Below, piece by piece: positions 25,096 to 33,274 of a stretch of 37,121 nt of DNA. The notes beneath the pieces are model-generated. The model had not been told where the DNA came from, did no database searches, and worked only from the letters and a program-made list of their open reading frames with translations. The stretch spans positions 1 to 37,121 of the forward strand of contig DGQR01000019.1 of the NCBI GenBank assembly GCA_002390825.1, written 5' to 3'. Numbering within the stretch: position 1 is the first letter of the stretch; every line of letters starts with the position of its first letter. Position numbers and translations under genes: made by a program. The stretch is from Rhodoferax sp. UBA4409. Its GTDB lineage: Bacteria > Pseudomonadota > Gammaproteobacteria > Burkholderiales > Burkholderiaceae_C.

Positions 25096-25605
25096 TCAGC
25101 CAATCACCGGCGCAGAATCTGCGCTGGTAGCTCCTGAAATAGTAGCGCCCATATGCTTGCGCTCGGTGGCAAACCAGTCAAGAACCGGGATTGTGCCCGG
25201 CAAAACGGGCTCCACAGCTACCGGGAGCTGTTGCCATGCGAAGCTCTGGGACTCGCGCATTTCCAGCTCGCCACTCCACACAAAGACTTTGCAGAAGTGC
25301 AAACGCACCAGCGCGTGTGGGTAGTCGACCATTTCAACCCGCCAAGGTAAGGCGGGGCCAATGTGAATACCGATTTCTTCTGTGAGCTCACGACGCAGTG
25401 CCTGCTCAATGGTTTCACCCGCCTCGACCTTGCCGCCGGGGAACTCCCAATAGCCAGCATAGGGCTTGCCTTGGGGCCTGGATGTCAACAAAAACGCGCC
25501 GTCCGGACGAACCAACACGCCCACCGCAACGTCCACGGCAGGACGGTCTGAACTGCCCGTGCGCTGGGCTTGAGGATCAGCGACCAATGGGTTGGATGCC
25601 GTCAA
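25096..25605 (-). CDS. mutT: MutT-type Nudix hydrolase
   Basis: About 169 residues from a TTG at 25605, which overlaps the upstream stop (TTGA); the longer frame would run 78 bases into the ATPase gene. The Nudix box is complete: G58-x5-E64-x7-R72-E73-L-x-E76-E77-x-G79. It is preceded by GYWEFPGG, typical of 8-oxo-dGTP diphosphatases that clean the nucleotide pool. The N-terminal 22 residues before VDVAVGVLV are unlike the family, so translation may start later. Last gene of the secA-argJ-ATPase-mutT unit. Confidence 0.88.
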   Translation of the reverse strand: MTASNPLVADPQAQRTGSSDRPAVDVAVGVLVRPDGAFLLTSRPQGKPYAGYWEFPGGKVEAGETIEQALRRELTEEIGIHIGPALPWRVEMVDYPHALVRLHFCKVFVWSGELEMRESQSFAWQQLPVAVEPVLPGTIPVLDWFATERKHMGATISGATSADSAPVIG

Positions 25606-26474
25606 GATGCGGCCCGTCCCGAGTAATCGCGTGCAAACTGATAGGCGACGCGGCCGCTCCGCGCTCCGCGCTCGAGTGCCCACAAGAGAGCCTCAGAGCG
25701 GGCAGCCTCAATGGCTGCTGAGTCGAAACCCAATGCGGTCAACCACTGGTTGACGATCGATAGATACTCGTCTTGGCTGAATGGGTAAAAGCTTACCCAC
25801 AGACCAAAGCGCTCAGACAAGGAGATTTTCTCCTCAACCCCTTCGCCGGGATGCACTTCTCCATCTTCGGTGTGCTTGTAGCTCAGGTTGTCGGACATGT
25901 ATTCGGGCAAAAGATGGCGCCGATTACTGGTCGCATAGATCAACACATTCGGAGTGGAGGCTGCAACGGAACCGTCCAGCACCGACTTCAGTGCTTTGTA
26001 GCCCGGCTCGCCATCATCAAAGCTCAAATCATCACAAAAGATAATGAATTTTTCTGGCCTTGCTGCGATCAGTTCGATGATGTCCTGGAGATCTATCAGG
26101 TCTGCCTTGTCCACTTCGATCAGGCGCAAGCCTGAAGGTGCATAGGTCTGAAGGCACGCACGAATGAGCGATGACTTTCCGGTGCCGCGGGCACCGGTTA
26201 ACAAGACATTGTTTGCCAAGCCACCACGCACAAACTGCGCTGTATTGCGTTGGACTTTTTCCTTTTGGTCGTCAATCTCGCGCAGTGAGTCCAATGACAT
26301 GGCACCCACATGCTGCACCGGAGAAATGACACCCTGGCCACCGGAACGGCGACGGTAACGGAAGGCGATCGACGCGTTCCAATCTGGCGCTGACAACGTG
26401 TGCGGAAGTGAGGCCTCCACACGCTGCATGAACAGTTCAGCCCGCGCGAAGAAGCGCTCTAGTGCATCAGACAT
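25602..26474 (-). CDS. AAA-type ATP-binding protein (DUF815 family)
   Basis: 290 residues with a Walker A GARGTGKS at 94-101, a Walker B IIFCDDL at 144-150, and a sensor-like IYATSNRRHLLPE. SERFGLWVSFYPF near 215 is conserved in this family of ATPases, whose cellular role is not well defined. No signal peptide or membrane segment is visible, so it is cytoplasmic. It sits 13 bases after argJ and overlaps the mutT start, an arrangement I recall from other Burkholderiales. Confidence 0.85.
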   Translation of the reverse strand: MSDALERFFARAELFMQRVEASLPHTLSAPDWNASIAFRYRRRSGGQGVISPVQHVGAMSLDSLREIDDQKEKVQRNTAQFVRGGLANNVLLTGARGTGKSSLIRACLQTYAPSGLRLIEVDKADLIDLQDIIELIAARPEKFIIFCDDLSFDDGEPGYKALKSVLDGSVAASTPNVLIYATSNRRHLLPEYMSDNLSYKHTEDGEVHPGEGVEEKISLSERFGLWVSFYPFSQDEYLSIVNQWLTALGFDSAAIEAARSEALLWALERGARSGRVAYQFARDYSGRAAS

Positions 26475-26487
26475 CAGGCAATCCCGT

Positions 26488-27714
26488 TCAGGAGCGATAG
26501 TCCGCGTTGATCGTGACGTAGTCGTGGCTGAAGTCGCAGGTCCAGACCGTCTGGCTGGCAGCGCCCCGCCCCAAATGGACGCGCACCGTAATCTCGCTTT
26601 GCTTCATGACGCGCTGACCATCCTCCTCACGGTAGGCGGGATTTCGACCACCCCGGGTTGCGACGTGCACGTCATCCAAGAACAGCTCGATGAGTGACTG
26701 GTCCAAATCCTGGATACCTGCGTAGCCCACGGCAGCAAGAATACGGCCGAGGTTAGGGTCGCTGGCAAAAAATGCGGTTTTCACCAAGGGTGAGTGCGCA
26801 ATGGCATAGGCCACGAGGCGGCATTCCGCTTCGGTTCCGCCACCCTCGACTTGCACGGAAATGAACTTGGTTGCGCCCTCGCCGTCACGGACGATGGCTT
26901 GCGCCAACTTGCGAGCAACCTCCAGCATTGCGCGCTTTAGAGGGGCGGCAGAGGCCGCGTCCAGATCAGTGACAGTTGGATTGCCCGCCTTGTTGGAAGC
27001 AATCACCAATAATGAATCATTGGTAGAGGTATCTCCATCTACCGTTACTCGGTTGAACGAGCCTTCGGCCAGTTCGCGTGCCAGAGCGGGCATGACGGAG
27101 GCATCAATACAGGCGTCAGTGGCAATAAACCCCAACATCGTGGCCATGTTCGGGCGAATCATGCCCGCACCTTTGCTGATACCCGTGACCGTGATCGGGA
27201 AGCCGTCCACCATGGCCGTTGCGCTGAAAGCTTTGGGCTGGGTGTCCGTGGTCATGATGCCCTCGGCCGCCTTGAGCCAGTTGCTTTCCCGGGCATCCAA
27301 AATTGCCGCGTCCAAGCCGGCCACGATCCGGTCCACCGGGAGTGGCTCCATGATCACGCCGGTGGAGAATGGCAGGACTTGCGTGGCCTTGAGGCTGAGT
27401 TTGCCCGCCAGAGCGGAGCAGGTTTCTTTGGCGCGCGCCAGCCCATCGGCTCCAGTGCCGGCGTTGGCATTGCCGGTGTTGATCACGACCGCTCGAATGT
27501 CACTGGCTGCGAGATGCTCGCGACAGATTTGTACCGGGGCTGCGCAAAAGCGGTTCGTCGTAAACACGCCGCCAACAGTACAGCCGGGGTCCAGCAGCAT
27601 CACGGTCACATCTTTTCGGCCCGGCTTGCGAACGCCTGCCTCGGTAACCCCGATACGGACACCGGGCACCGGCAACAAGTCGGCTGCAACAGGCAGCGGG
27701 AGATTCACTGGCAT
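26488..27714 (-). CDS. argJ: bifunctional ornithine acetyltransferase/N-acetylglutamate synthase
   Basis: 408 residues from the ATG at 27714, ten bases after secA; the longer frame runs into secA. The enzyme moves the acetyl group from N-acetylornithine to glutamate in arginine synthesis. NTGNANAGTG at 79-88 and FSTGVI are conserved. KGAGMIRPNMATML contains the self-cleavage site, with T192 as the nucleophile of the processed beta chain. DGDTSTNDSLL and the GEGATKFI stretch complete the family pattern. Whether it is mono- or bifunctional cannot be read from sequence alone. Confidence 0.96.
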   Translation of the reverse strand: MPVNLPLPVAADLLPVPGVRIGVTEAGVRKPGRKDVTVMLLDPGCTVGGVFTTNRFCAAPVQICREHLAASDIRAVVINTGNANAGTGADGLARAKETCSALAGKLSLKATQVLPFSTGVIMEPLPVDRIVAGLDAAILDARESNWLKAAEGIMTTDTQPKAFSATAMVDGFPITVTGISKGAGMIRPNMATMLGFIATDACIDASVMPALARELAEGSFNRVTVDGDTSTNDSLLVIASNKAGNPTVTDLDAASAAPLKRAMLEVARKLAQAIVRDGEGATKFISVQVEGGGTEAECRLVAYAIAHSPLVKTAFFASDPNLGRILAAVGYAGIQDLDQSLIELFLDDVHVATRGGRNPAYREEDGQRVMKQSEITVRVHLGRGAASQTVWTCDFSHDYVTINADYRS

Positions 27715-27724
27715 ACAAAGACTT

Positions 27725-30478
27725 TCAAGAGAGTTTGCCGTGGCACTGTTTGTATTTCTTGCCGCTGCCGCAAGGACAAGGGTCATTGCGACCGACGCGC
27801 GGGACATCGGACTCGGCCGCTTTTACGGTAGCGGCATCAGTCGTCGTTTCAACTTCACCTGTCTCTGTGGAAGCGGTGTAGGTGACGTTGGCGATGCTTT
27901 CCCCGCGTGATTCAATCGCGTCGGCTGCCTGCTCCAATTGTTCGTTGGATTGGATCTTGACGGTCATCAAGATTTTGGTAACGTCATTTTTGACGGAGTC
28001 GAGCAACTGCCCGAATAGTTCAAACGCTTCGCGCTTGTATTCTTGCTTGGGTTGCTTTTGTGCGTAACCCCGCAGATGGATACCTTGGCGCAGGTAGTCC
28101 AAGGCACTCAGATGGTCACGCCAGTGGCTATCGATACTCTGCAAGAGCACCATGCGCTCGAATTGGGTGAAGTTGTCTTTGCCAACCAGGTTCACTTTGC
28201 TCTCAAAAGCCTCGTTCGCAGCCGTAGTAACGGTGGTTACGATTTCTTCATCGGTAATGGAGCTCGCGCTGCTGACTTGCTTCTGAAGGTCCAGGTTCAG
28301 TTGCCATTCATCGGACAGCATCTTCTGGAGCGATGGAATGTCCCATTGCTCTTCTACTGACTCTGCCGGGACGAACTGACGCACCATGTCTTCAAAGGCA
28401 CCTTCGCGAAGGCCCGCAATCTGAGCCTCTAGATCGGTGGCATCCAAAATTGCGTTGCGTTGCTGGTAGATGACCTTGCGCTGATCGTTGGACACATCGT
28501 CGTATTCCAACAGCTGCTTGCGCATGTCGAAATTACGCGCTTCTACTTTGCGTTGCGCGCTCTCAATGCTACGGGTCACAATACCGGCTTCAATGGCTTC
28601 GCCCTCAGGCATTTTGAGGCGATCCATGATGGATTTCACGCGGTCACCGGCAAAAATCCGCATTAAAGAATCGTCAAGACTCAGATAGAAGCGGGATGAA
28701 CCGGGGTCTCCCTGGCGGCCTGAGCGACCGCGTAGTTGGTTGTCGATCCGGCGAGACTCGTGGCGCTCGGTCGCGATGATGCGCAGACCACCCAGCGCCT
28801 TGATAGCTTCGTGGTCATTTTGCCACTGACTCTTCAACTCCGCGACTTTGGCTTGCTTGGCAGCTTCGCCCAAAGAGGCATCGCCCTCAATCGCCTCCAG
28901 CAGCTTGTCCATGTTGCCGCCAAGAACAATATCGGTACCGCGGCCGGCCATATTGGTCGCGATGGTGATCATCTTTGCACGACCGGCCTGCGCCACGATG
29001 TCTGCTTCACGCGCGTGCTGCTTGGCGTTCAAGACCTGGTGCGGCAACTTTTCTTTGTCGAGGAGCTCAGCAATGATTTCTGAGTTTTCAATCGATGTGG
29101 TTCCCACCAGAACAGGCTGGCCCCTGTCATAGCATTCGCGGATGTCTTTGATCGCCGCATCGTACTTTTCGCGGGTTGTCTTATAGACTCGATCCAACTG
29201 GTCGTCCCGGCGGCTGATGCGGTTTGGAGGAATCACTACAGTTTCGAGACCATAGATCTCCTGAAACTCGTAGGCCTCGGTGTCTGCGGTACCGGTCATA
29301 CCTGCCAGCTTGCTGTAGAGCCGGAAATAATTCTGGAAGGTAATGGATGCGAGGGTCTGGTTCTCCGCCTGGATCTGCACCCCTTCTTTGGCCTCTACCG
29401 CTTGGTGCAAGCCGTCGCTCCAACGGCGACCCGTCATCAAACGGCCGGTGTACTCGTCAACAATGACGATTTCACCGTTTTGCACAACGTAGTGCTGGTC
29501 GCGGTGATAAAGATGATTGGCGCGCAACGCTGCGTACAGGTGATGCATCAGCGTGATGTTTGCCGGGTCGTACAAAGAAGAGCCCGCAGGTATCAAGCCC
29601 AGCTCTGCAAATATGGACTCGGCGACTTCGTGCCCTTGTTCCGTCAAGAAAACTTGGTGACTCTTCTCATCCAGAGTGAAGTCGCCGGGCTTGGTAATGC
29701 CTTGCCCAGTGATGGGATCAGCCTCCCCCTCTTGCTTGACCAAGCGCGGAATCGCCTTGTTAATGGCGAGATAGAGTTCGGTGTGGTCTTCAGCTTGACC
29801 ACTAATGATGAGTGGTGTGCGGGCCTCGTCGATCAAAATGGAATCGACCTCATCCACGATGGCAAAGTTCAGTCCGCGTTGCACCCGGTCACCCGCCTCG
29901 TAGACCATGTTGTCGCGGAGGTAGTCGAAACCGTACTCGTTGTTGGTACCATAGGTGATGTCAGAGTTGTAGGCCTGCTGCTTATCTTCACGCGGGGCTT
30001 GGGGCATGTTAATGCCGACGGTCAGTCCCAAGAAGTTATAGAGGCGGCCCATCCATCGCGCGTCGCGGCTGGCAAGGTAATCGTTGACGGTAACAACGTG
30101 GACACCTTTACCGCTCAGTGCATTCAGGTACACCGGCAATGTCGCAGTGAGTGTTTTGCCCTCACCGGTGCGCATTTCTGAAATCTTCCCGTAGTGCAGT
30201 GCCATCCCACCCAACATTTGCACATCGAAGTGGCGCATTTTCATGACGCGCTTGGAGCCTTCGCGGACTAGCGCAAAAGCTTCCGGAAGGATGGCATCGA
30301 GTGTCTCGCCTTTGGCGACACGGTCTTTGAACTCTTGCGTCTTGGCACGGAGCCCGTCGTCGGTAAGGGCCTCGAACTCAGGCTCCAATGCATTGATGCG
30401 AGTTACTACGACCCGATACTGCTTGAGCAAACGATCGTTGCGGCTGCCAAAAATTTTGGTAAGGAAGTTAATAGCCAT
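27725..30478 (-). CDS. secA: preprotein translocase ATPase SecA
   Basis: 917 residues from the ATG at 30478, giving the family start MAINFLTKIFGSRNDRLLKQ; an upstream in-frame GTG would add 13 residues not seen in the family. Walker A is MRTGEGKT at 102-109, and VDEVDSILIDEARTPL is the DEAD-like box. MAGRGTDI and GRSGRQGDPG belong to nucleotide-binding domain 2. The C-terminal zinc motif C901-x-C903-x8-C912-H913 binds SecB. It drives export through SecYEG. The 142-base region before it contains small hairpins (see the separate entry). Confidence 0.98.
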   Translation of the reverse strand: MAINFLTKIFGSRNDRLLKQYRVVVTRINALEPEFEALTDDGLRAKTQEFKDRVAKGETLDAILPEAFALVREGSKRVMKMRHFDVQMLGGMALHYGKISEMRTGEGKTLTATLPVYLNALSGKGVHVVTVNDYLASRDARWMGRLYNFLGLTVGINMPQAPREDKQQAYNSDITYGTNNEYGFDYLRDNMVYEAGDRVQRGLNFAIVDEVDSILIDEARTPLIISGQAEDHTELYLAINKAIPRLVKQEGEADPITGQGITKPGDFTLDEKSHQVFLTEQGHEVAESIFAELGLIPAGSSLYDPANITLMHHLYAALRANHLYHRDQHYVVQNGEIVIVDEYTGRLMTGRRWSDGLHQAVEAKEGVQIQAENQTLASITFQNYFRLYSKLAGMTGTADTEAYEFQEIYGLETVVIPPNRISRRDDQLDRVYKTTREKYDAAIKDIRECYDRGQPVLVGTTSIENSEIIAELLDKEKLPHQVLNAKQHAREADIVAQAGRAKMITIATNMAGRGTDIVLGGNMDKLLEAIEGDASLGEAAKQAKVAELKSQWQNDHEAIKALGGLRIIATERHESRRIDNQLRGRSGRQGDPGSSRFYLSLDDSLMRIFAGDRVKSIMDRLKMPEGEAIEAGIVTRSIESAQRKVEARNFDMRKQLLEYDDVSNDQRKVIYQQRNAILDATDLEAQIAGLREGAFEDMVRQFVPAESVEEQWDIPSLQKMLSDEWQLNLDLQKQVSSASSITDEEIVTTVTTAANEAFESKVNLVGKDNFTQFERMVLLQSIDSHWRDHLSALDYLRQGIHLRGYAQKQPKQEYKREAFELFGQLLDSVKNDVTKILMTVKIQSNEQLEQAADAIESRGESIANVTYTASTETGEVETTTDAATVKAAESDVPRVGRNDPCPCGSGKKYKQCHGKLS

Positions 30479-30499
30479 CAATGCGAGCACTGCCCGACG

Positions 30500-30532
30500 G
30501 ACCCACCATGGGCTCACCGGACTGCACAGTCC
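30500..30532 (-). promoter_or_regulatory. tandem small hairpins in the secA leader
   Basis: On the minus strand GGACT-GTGC-AGTCC (30519-30532) is followed directly by a second, weaker hairpin around CCCA-TGG-TGGG. Both lie within 55 bases of the secA ATG in a 142-base intergenic stretch that holds no convincing promoter boxes. They could affect secA translation, but nothing proves it. I see no SecM-like arrest peptide. Confidence 0.2.
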
Positions 30533-30620
30533 TTTGTTTGTCTTGAGAAAATGGAGGCTCTTTGCGGGAAGTCAAGCCAGACTAATGGCCAGCGCTCAGC
30601 ATCGAGTCAAGCGACTGATT

Positions 30621-31577
30621 TTAGCGCTGTAGAACAGACGCCTTGGAAGAGGCAGACCGCTCAGTGCCCAAACCTTTTCCGGCATTCAGAAACTTCTGCG
30701 GATCTTGAGGGACGCCATGAACCAAGACTTCAAAGTGGAGGTGTGCGCCTGTAGATCGCCCGGTGTTACCGACATCTGCGATACGCTGTCCACGCTTGAT
30801 CAGATCGCCCTTTTTCACATGGACTTTAGAGGCGTGCGCGTATCTTGTGATGAGGTCGTTGCCATGATCCACCTCGAGCATGTTTCCGTATTGCGGGTGG
30901 TATTCCTGCGTAACCACTATACCGCCGGCAGCAGCGTAGATTGGGGTACCGACCCCCGCAGGAAAATCAAGCCCTGTATGCAGAGCCGAACGGCCTGTGA
31001 TGGGATCGATCCGCCACCCAAAGATGGATCCCAGGCTGGCATCCAACACTGGTTGCTGCGTAGGCACCATCATTTTCTTTATCTTTTGCTCGAAGAGACG
31101 GGACTCAATGACTATCATCACGTCCGCATTTTTACTGGCTGCGCTATCCAAAGAAGCTAGAGTTGCATCAAGCTCTTCGATGGAAAGGTCACGACCGGCG
31201 ATCAGCGCTCCGCCGCGCCCTGGCGCAACTGTAATTTCAGCCGGATTGATACCAGCGAGCCCGGAAACTCGTTCGCCGAGCGACTCTAGCTGCAACATCT
31301 TGGCCTGCATCTCGCCAAGGCGCTTGGCAAGTACCTCGATATTTTCTTTAACGTATCGATCGCGCTGGGCGATTTCATCTTTGGCGACGAGGCGCACCAG
31401 CGATCCAATCACTGGCCAACCTTCTCGCGCGCCCTTCATGAATACCCAGTGGTAAAGCCCCGCGGACACCAGCATCAACACCAATGACGCCAGCAGTATC
31501 GCCAGGATCAATTTAAAGCCATTGAGATGAAAAGCGCGGGACCTTGCCATCCACGCATCCGTGATAATCACCTGCAT
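30621..31577 (-). CDS. M23 family metallopeptidase, membrane-anchored
   Basis: 318 residues: a short basic cytoplasmic start, one membrane helix at about 22-46, a coiled-coil-like region (66-105), and a C-terminal LytM/M23 domain (about 185-290). The zinc and catalytic residues are present: H200-x3-D204 in HTGLDF, H248, and H279-x-H281 in HLHFEV. It should therefore be an active peptidoglycan endopeptidase facing the periplasm. AAGGGG stands upstream of the ATG. It is divergent from dciA with a 30-base gap and lies upstream of secA. The C-terminal tail is Ser/Lys-rich. Confidence 0.92.
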   Translation of the reverse strand: MQVIITDAWMARSRAFHLNGFKLILAILLASLVLMLVSAGLYHWVFMKGAREGWPVIGSLVRLVAKDEIAQRDRYVKENIEVLAKRLGEMQAKMLQLESLGERVSGLAGINPAEITVAPGRGGALIAGRDLSIEELDATLASLDSAASKNADVMIVIESRLFEQKIKKMMVPTQQPVLDASLGSIFGWRIDPITGRSALHTGLDFPAGVGTPIYAAAGGIVVTQEYHPQYGNMLEVDHGNDLITRYAHASKVHVKKGDLIKRGQRIADVGNTGRSTGAHLHFEVLVHGVPQDPQKFLNAGKGLGTERSASSKASVLQR

Positions 31578-31607
31578 CCAGAGAACCCCTTATTGCATCT
31601 CGCAAAC

Positions 31608-31922
31608 ATGATCAGAAACCACCGCTCTGTTTCAGCACTACAGGCGGCCCACGAGTCGCCCACCTTGTCACACCTTGCAGCCCTCACCAAGGAGTCAAGC
31701 GCGCGCCTAAAAAGTCTGGAGGGACTCATTCCGGGTGGATTGTTGAAGAACATCAAACCGGGGCCGATTGAAGGCTCTACCTGGTGCTTATTGCTAGACA
31801 ATAACGCCGTAGCGGCCAAACTACGCCAGCTTATGCCAGCACTGCAAGCGCACTTACGATCAAAGGGGTGGGAGGTTACCTCAATTCGACTCAAGGTACA
31901 AATGTCGTCGCTTACACGATAA
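31608..31922 (+). CDS. dciA: DciA family protein (DUF721), replicative helicase loader
   Basis: 104 residues from the ATG at 31608. The protein is the short betaproteobacterial form of DUF721, with GLLKNIKPG and WCLLLDNNAVAAKLRQLMPAL as the recognisable KH-like core. DciA loads the DnaB helicase at the origin in bacteria that lack DnaC. The name rests on general pattern and on its position divergent from the M23 peptidase next to secA, which I recall as usual in this order. Its stop falls in a small hairpin before the opposing tRNA gene. Confidence 0.75.
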   Translation: MIRNHRSVSALQAAHESPTLSHLAALTKESSARLKSLEGLIPGGLLKNIKPGPIEGSTWCLLLDNNAVAAKLRQLMPALQAHLRSKGWEVTSIRLKVQMSSLTR

Positions 31923-31929
31923 ATAAGCG
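31909..31929. terminator. weak hairpin between dciA and tRNA-Thr
   Basis: CGCTTA and TAAGCG form six-base arms around a nine-base loop and overlap the dciA stop. Neither strand has a proper run of T after the stem, so it is at best a weak bidirectional terminator for the two convergent genes. Confidence 0.25.
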
Positions 31930-31938
31930 AGAAAGAAA

Positions 31939-32014
31939 TGGTGCCGGTTATCGGATTCGAACTGATGACCTACCGCTTACAAGGCGGTTGCTCTACCAAC
32001 TGAGCTAAACCGGC
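31939..32014 (-). tRNA. tRNA-Thr (anticodon UGU)
   Basis: A 76-base tRNA including an encoded CCA. The acceptor stem GCCGGTT/AACCGGC, D arm GCTC/GAGC, anticodon stem ACCGC/GCGGT and seven-base loop CTTGTAA put TGT at positions 34-36. The T loop TTCGAAT is standard. The T stem reads ATCAG against CCGAT and so has one A-C mismatch (52-62 by usual numbering). The gene lies after sspB on the same strand. Confidence 0.97.
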
Positions 32015-32018
32015 ACGG

Positions 32019-32044
32019 GCTAAATTCTACACCAGCAATTTAGC
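32019..32044. repeat. perfect 8-bp inverted repeat before tRNA-Thr
   Basis: GCTAAATT and AATTTAGC flank a ten-base centre, between the sspB stop and the tRNA. On the minus strand one arm includes a TAGAAT that could serve as a -10 box nine bases before the tRNA 5' end. No convincing -35 is present and no T run follows, so its role (tRNA promoter, sspB 3' hairpin or processing site) is open. Confidence 0.3.
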
Positions 32045-32062
32045 GCTTCCCGAGAGAAAGCA

Positions 32063-32545
32063 CTATTTAATTCGCGTGAGCGCTGGGCGCGATGCTGGTG
32101 TTGGCGACTTGGGCGGAGTAGGCTCTGAGTCCGCCTCTTGAGCTGCATCCACTGCTGTCAACGCCGCACCAGGTGCCTTGTTGACTCCTTCGACGTCAAG
32201 TGACTGCGCTTTGGGGGTCTTCGTCGAGAGTGGAAACGCCATGCCCTGGCCATTCTCACGGGCATAAATAGCCAGAACATGATCGACAGGCACTAGGATG
32301 TCGCGAGCTACACCTCCAAACCGGCCCTTGAATTCGATGTATTCGTTTCCAAGCTTTAAGGCGCTGGTGGCATCGAAGCTGACATTGAGGACGATTTCGC
32401 CGTCCTTCACAAACTCCATGGGGACCCGCACCGCATCATCCACCTGAACGGCGATGAAAGGCGTAAAGCCGCTATCAGTGCACCATTCGTACAAGGCACG
32501 GATCAAATAAGGGCGAGTGGAAGGGGCGTCCATGGAGTCGAGCAT
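32063..32545 (-). CDS. sspB: ClpXP adaptor SspB (stringent starvation protein B)
   Basis: 160 residues. The N-terminal substrate-binding domain shows RPYLIRALYEWCTDSGFTP and IVLNVSFDAT, with FGGVARDILVPVDHVLAIYA closing the fold. A flexible Pro/Ala/Thr-rich linker ends in RPALTRIK, corresponding to the ClpX-binding motif (E. coli RPALRVVK-like). It delivers ssrA-tagged proteins to ClpXP. AGGA precedes the ATG at 32545; a second ATG four codons later is possible. It lies directly after sspA. Confidence 0.95.
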   Translation of the reverse strand: MLDSMDAPSTRPYLIRALYEWCTDSGFTPFIAVQVDDAVRVPMEFVKDGEIVLNVSFDATSALKLGNEYIEFKGRFGGVARDILVPVDHVLAIYARENGQGMAFPLSTKTPKAQSLDVEGVNKAPGAALTAVDAAQEADSEPTPPKSPTPASRPALTRIK

Positions 32546-32559
32546 AGATCCATCCTGCG

Positions 32560-33171
32560 TTATTTACGCATGACCTTTTCAGAGGGGGTCAATGCTTCAA
32601 TGTAAGCGGGGCGCGAAAAAATGCGCTCCGCGTACTTCAACAAAGGAGCAGCATTTTTGCTGAGTTCGATACCGTAGTAATCCAGACGCCACAACAAGGG
32701 GGCGATGGCCACGTCCAACATCGAGAAGCTTTCACCCAACATGTATTTGTTCTTCAAAAACACTGGAGCGAGCTGAGTCAAGCGGTCGCGGATATGCGCA
32801 CGAGCCTTCTCCAAGGCCTTTTCATTGCCTTTGGTCGCACGCGCTTCCAAGGTATTTACGTGCACAAACAATTCCTTCTCAAAATTCAAAAGGAACAGGC
32901 GTACGCGTGCTCGATCCACGGGGTCTCCGGGCATCAACTGTGGATGCGGAAAACGCTCATCGATATACTCGTTGATGATGTTCGACTCATACAAAATCAG
33001 GTCCCGCTCGACGAGGATTGGCACTTGACCGTAAGGATTCATCACGCTGATGTCTTCAGGCTTGTTGTAGAGATCTACGTCGCGAATCTCGAAATCCATG
33101 CCCTTCTCGAACAATACGAAACGACACCGATGGGAAAAGGGGCAGGTTGTTCCTGAATACAGCACCATCAT
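32560..33171 (-). CDS. sspA: stringent starvation protein A (GST-like)
   Basis: 203 residues with a glutathione S-transferase fold: a thioredoxin-like N-terminus (VLYSGTTCPFSHRCR, NPYGQVPILVERDLILYES) and an all-helical C-terminal domain with the SFSMLDVAIAPLLWRLDYYG stretch. SspA binds RNA polymerase and modulates transcription under starvation. AGGAG lies nine bases before the ATG at 33171; the next codon is also ATG. It is followed by sspB and preceded by the petABC terminator, so it is probably transcribed on its own or by readthrough. Confidence 0.95.
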   Translation of the reverse strand: MMVLYSGTTCPFSHRCRFVLFEKGMDFEIRDVDLYNKPEDISVMNPYGQVPILVERDLILYESNIINEYIDERFPHPQLMPGDPVDRARVRLFLLNFEKELFVHVNTLEARATKGNEKALEKARAHIRDRLTQLAPVFLKNKYMLGESFSMLDVAIAPLLWRLDYYGIELSKNAAPLLKYAERIFSRPAYIEALTPSEKVMRK

Positions 33172-33194
33172 GGCGAAAGACTCCTAAAAAATGC

Positions 33195-33227
33195 AAAAAG
33201 AGTGGGACGCGTCAGCGGGCCCACTCT
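33195..33227 (-). terminator. Rho-independent terminator of petABC
   Basis: On the minus strand AGAGTGGG pairs perfectly with CCCACTCT around a 13-base loop that itself can form a CGC/GCG stem, followed at once by TTTTTGC and then TTTTTT. It lies 48 bases after the petC stop and just before sspA, so it ends the bc1 operon. Confidence 0.85.
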
Positions 33228-33274
33228 GAATCTGTCACTAGCCACCCTCACCGGGAGCAGGACAGTGGAAAACT

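Noticed and set aside
29402..30181. Open frame of 259 codons opposite secA
   Set aside because: Antisense to the conserved ATPase core of secA, no ribosome site or motif.
30479..30517. N-terminal extension of SecA from an upstream in-frame GTG
   Set aside because: The family starts at the MAINFLTKIF position; the 13 extra residues are unlike SecA and fall in the hairpin region.
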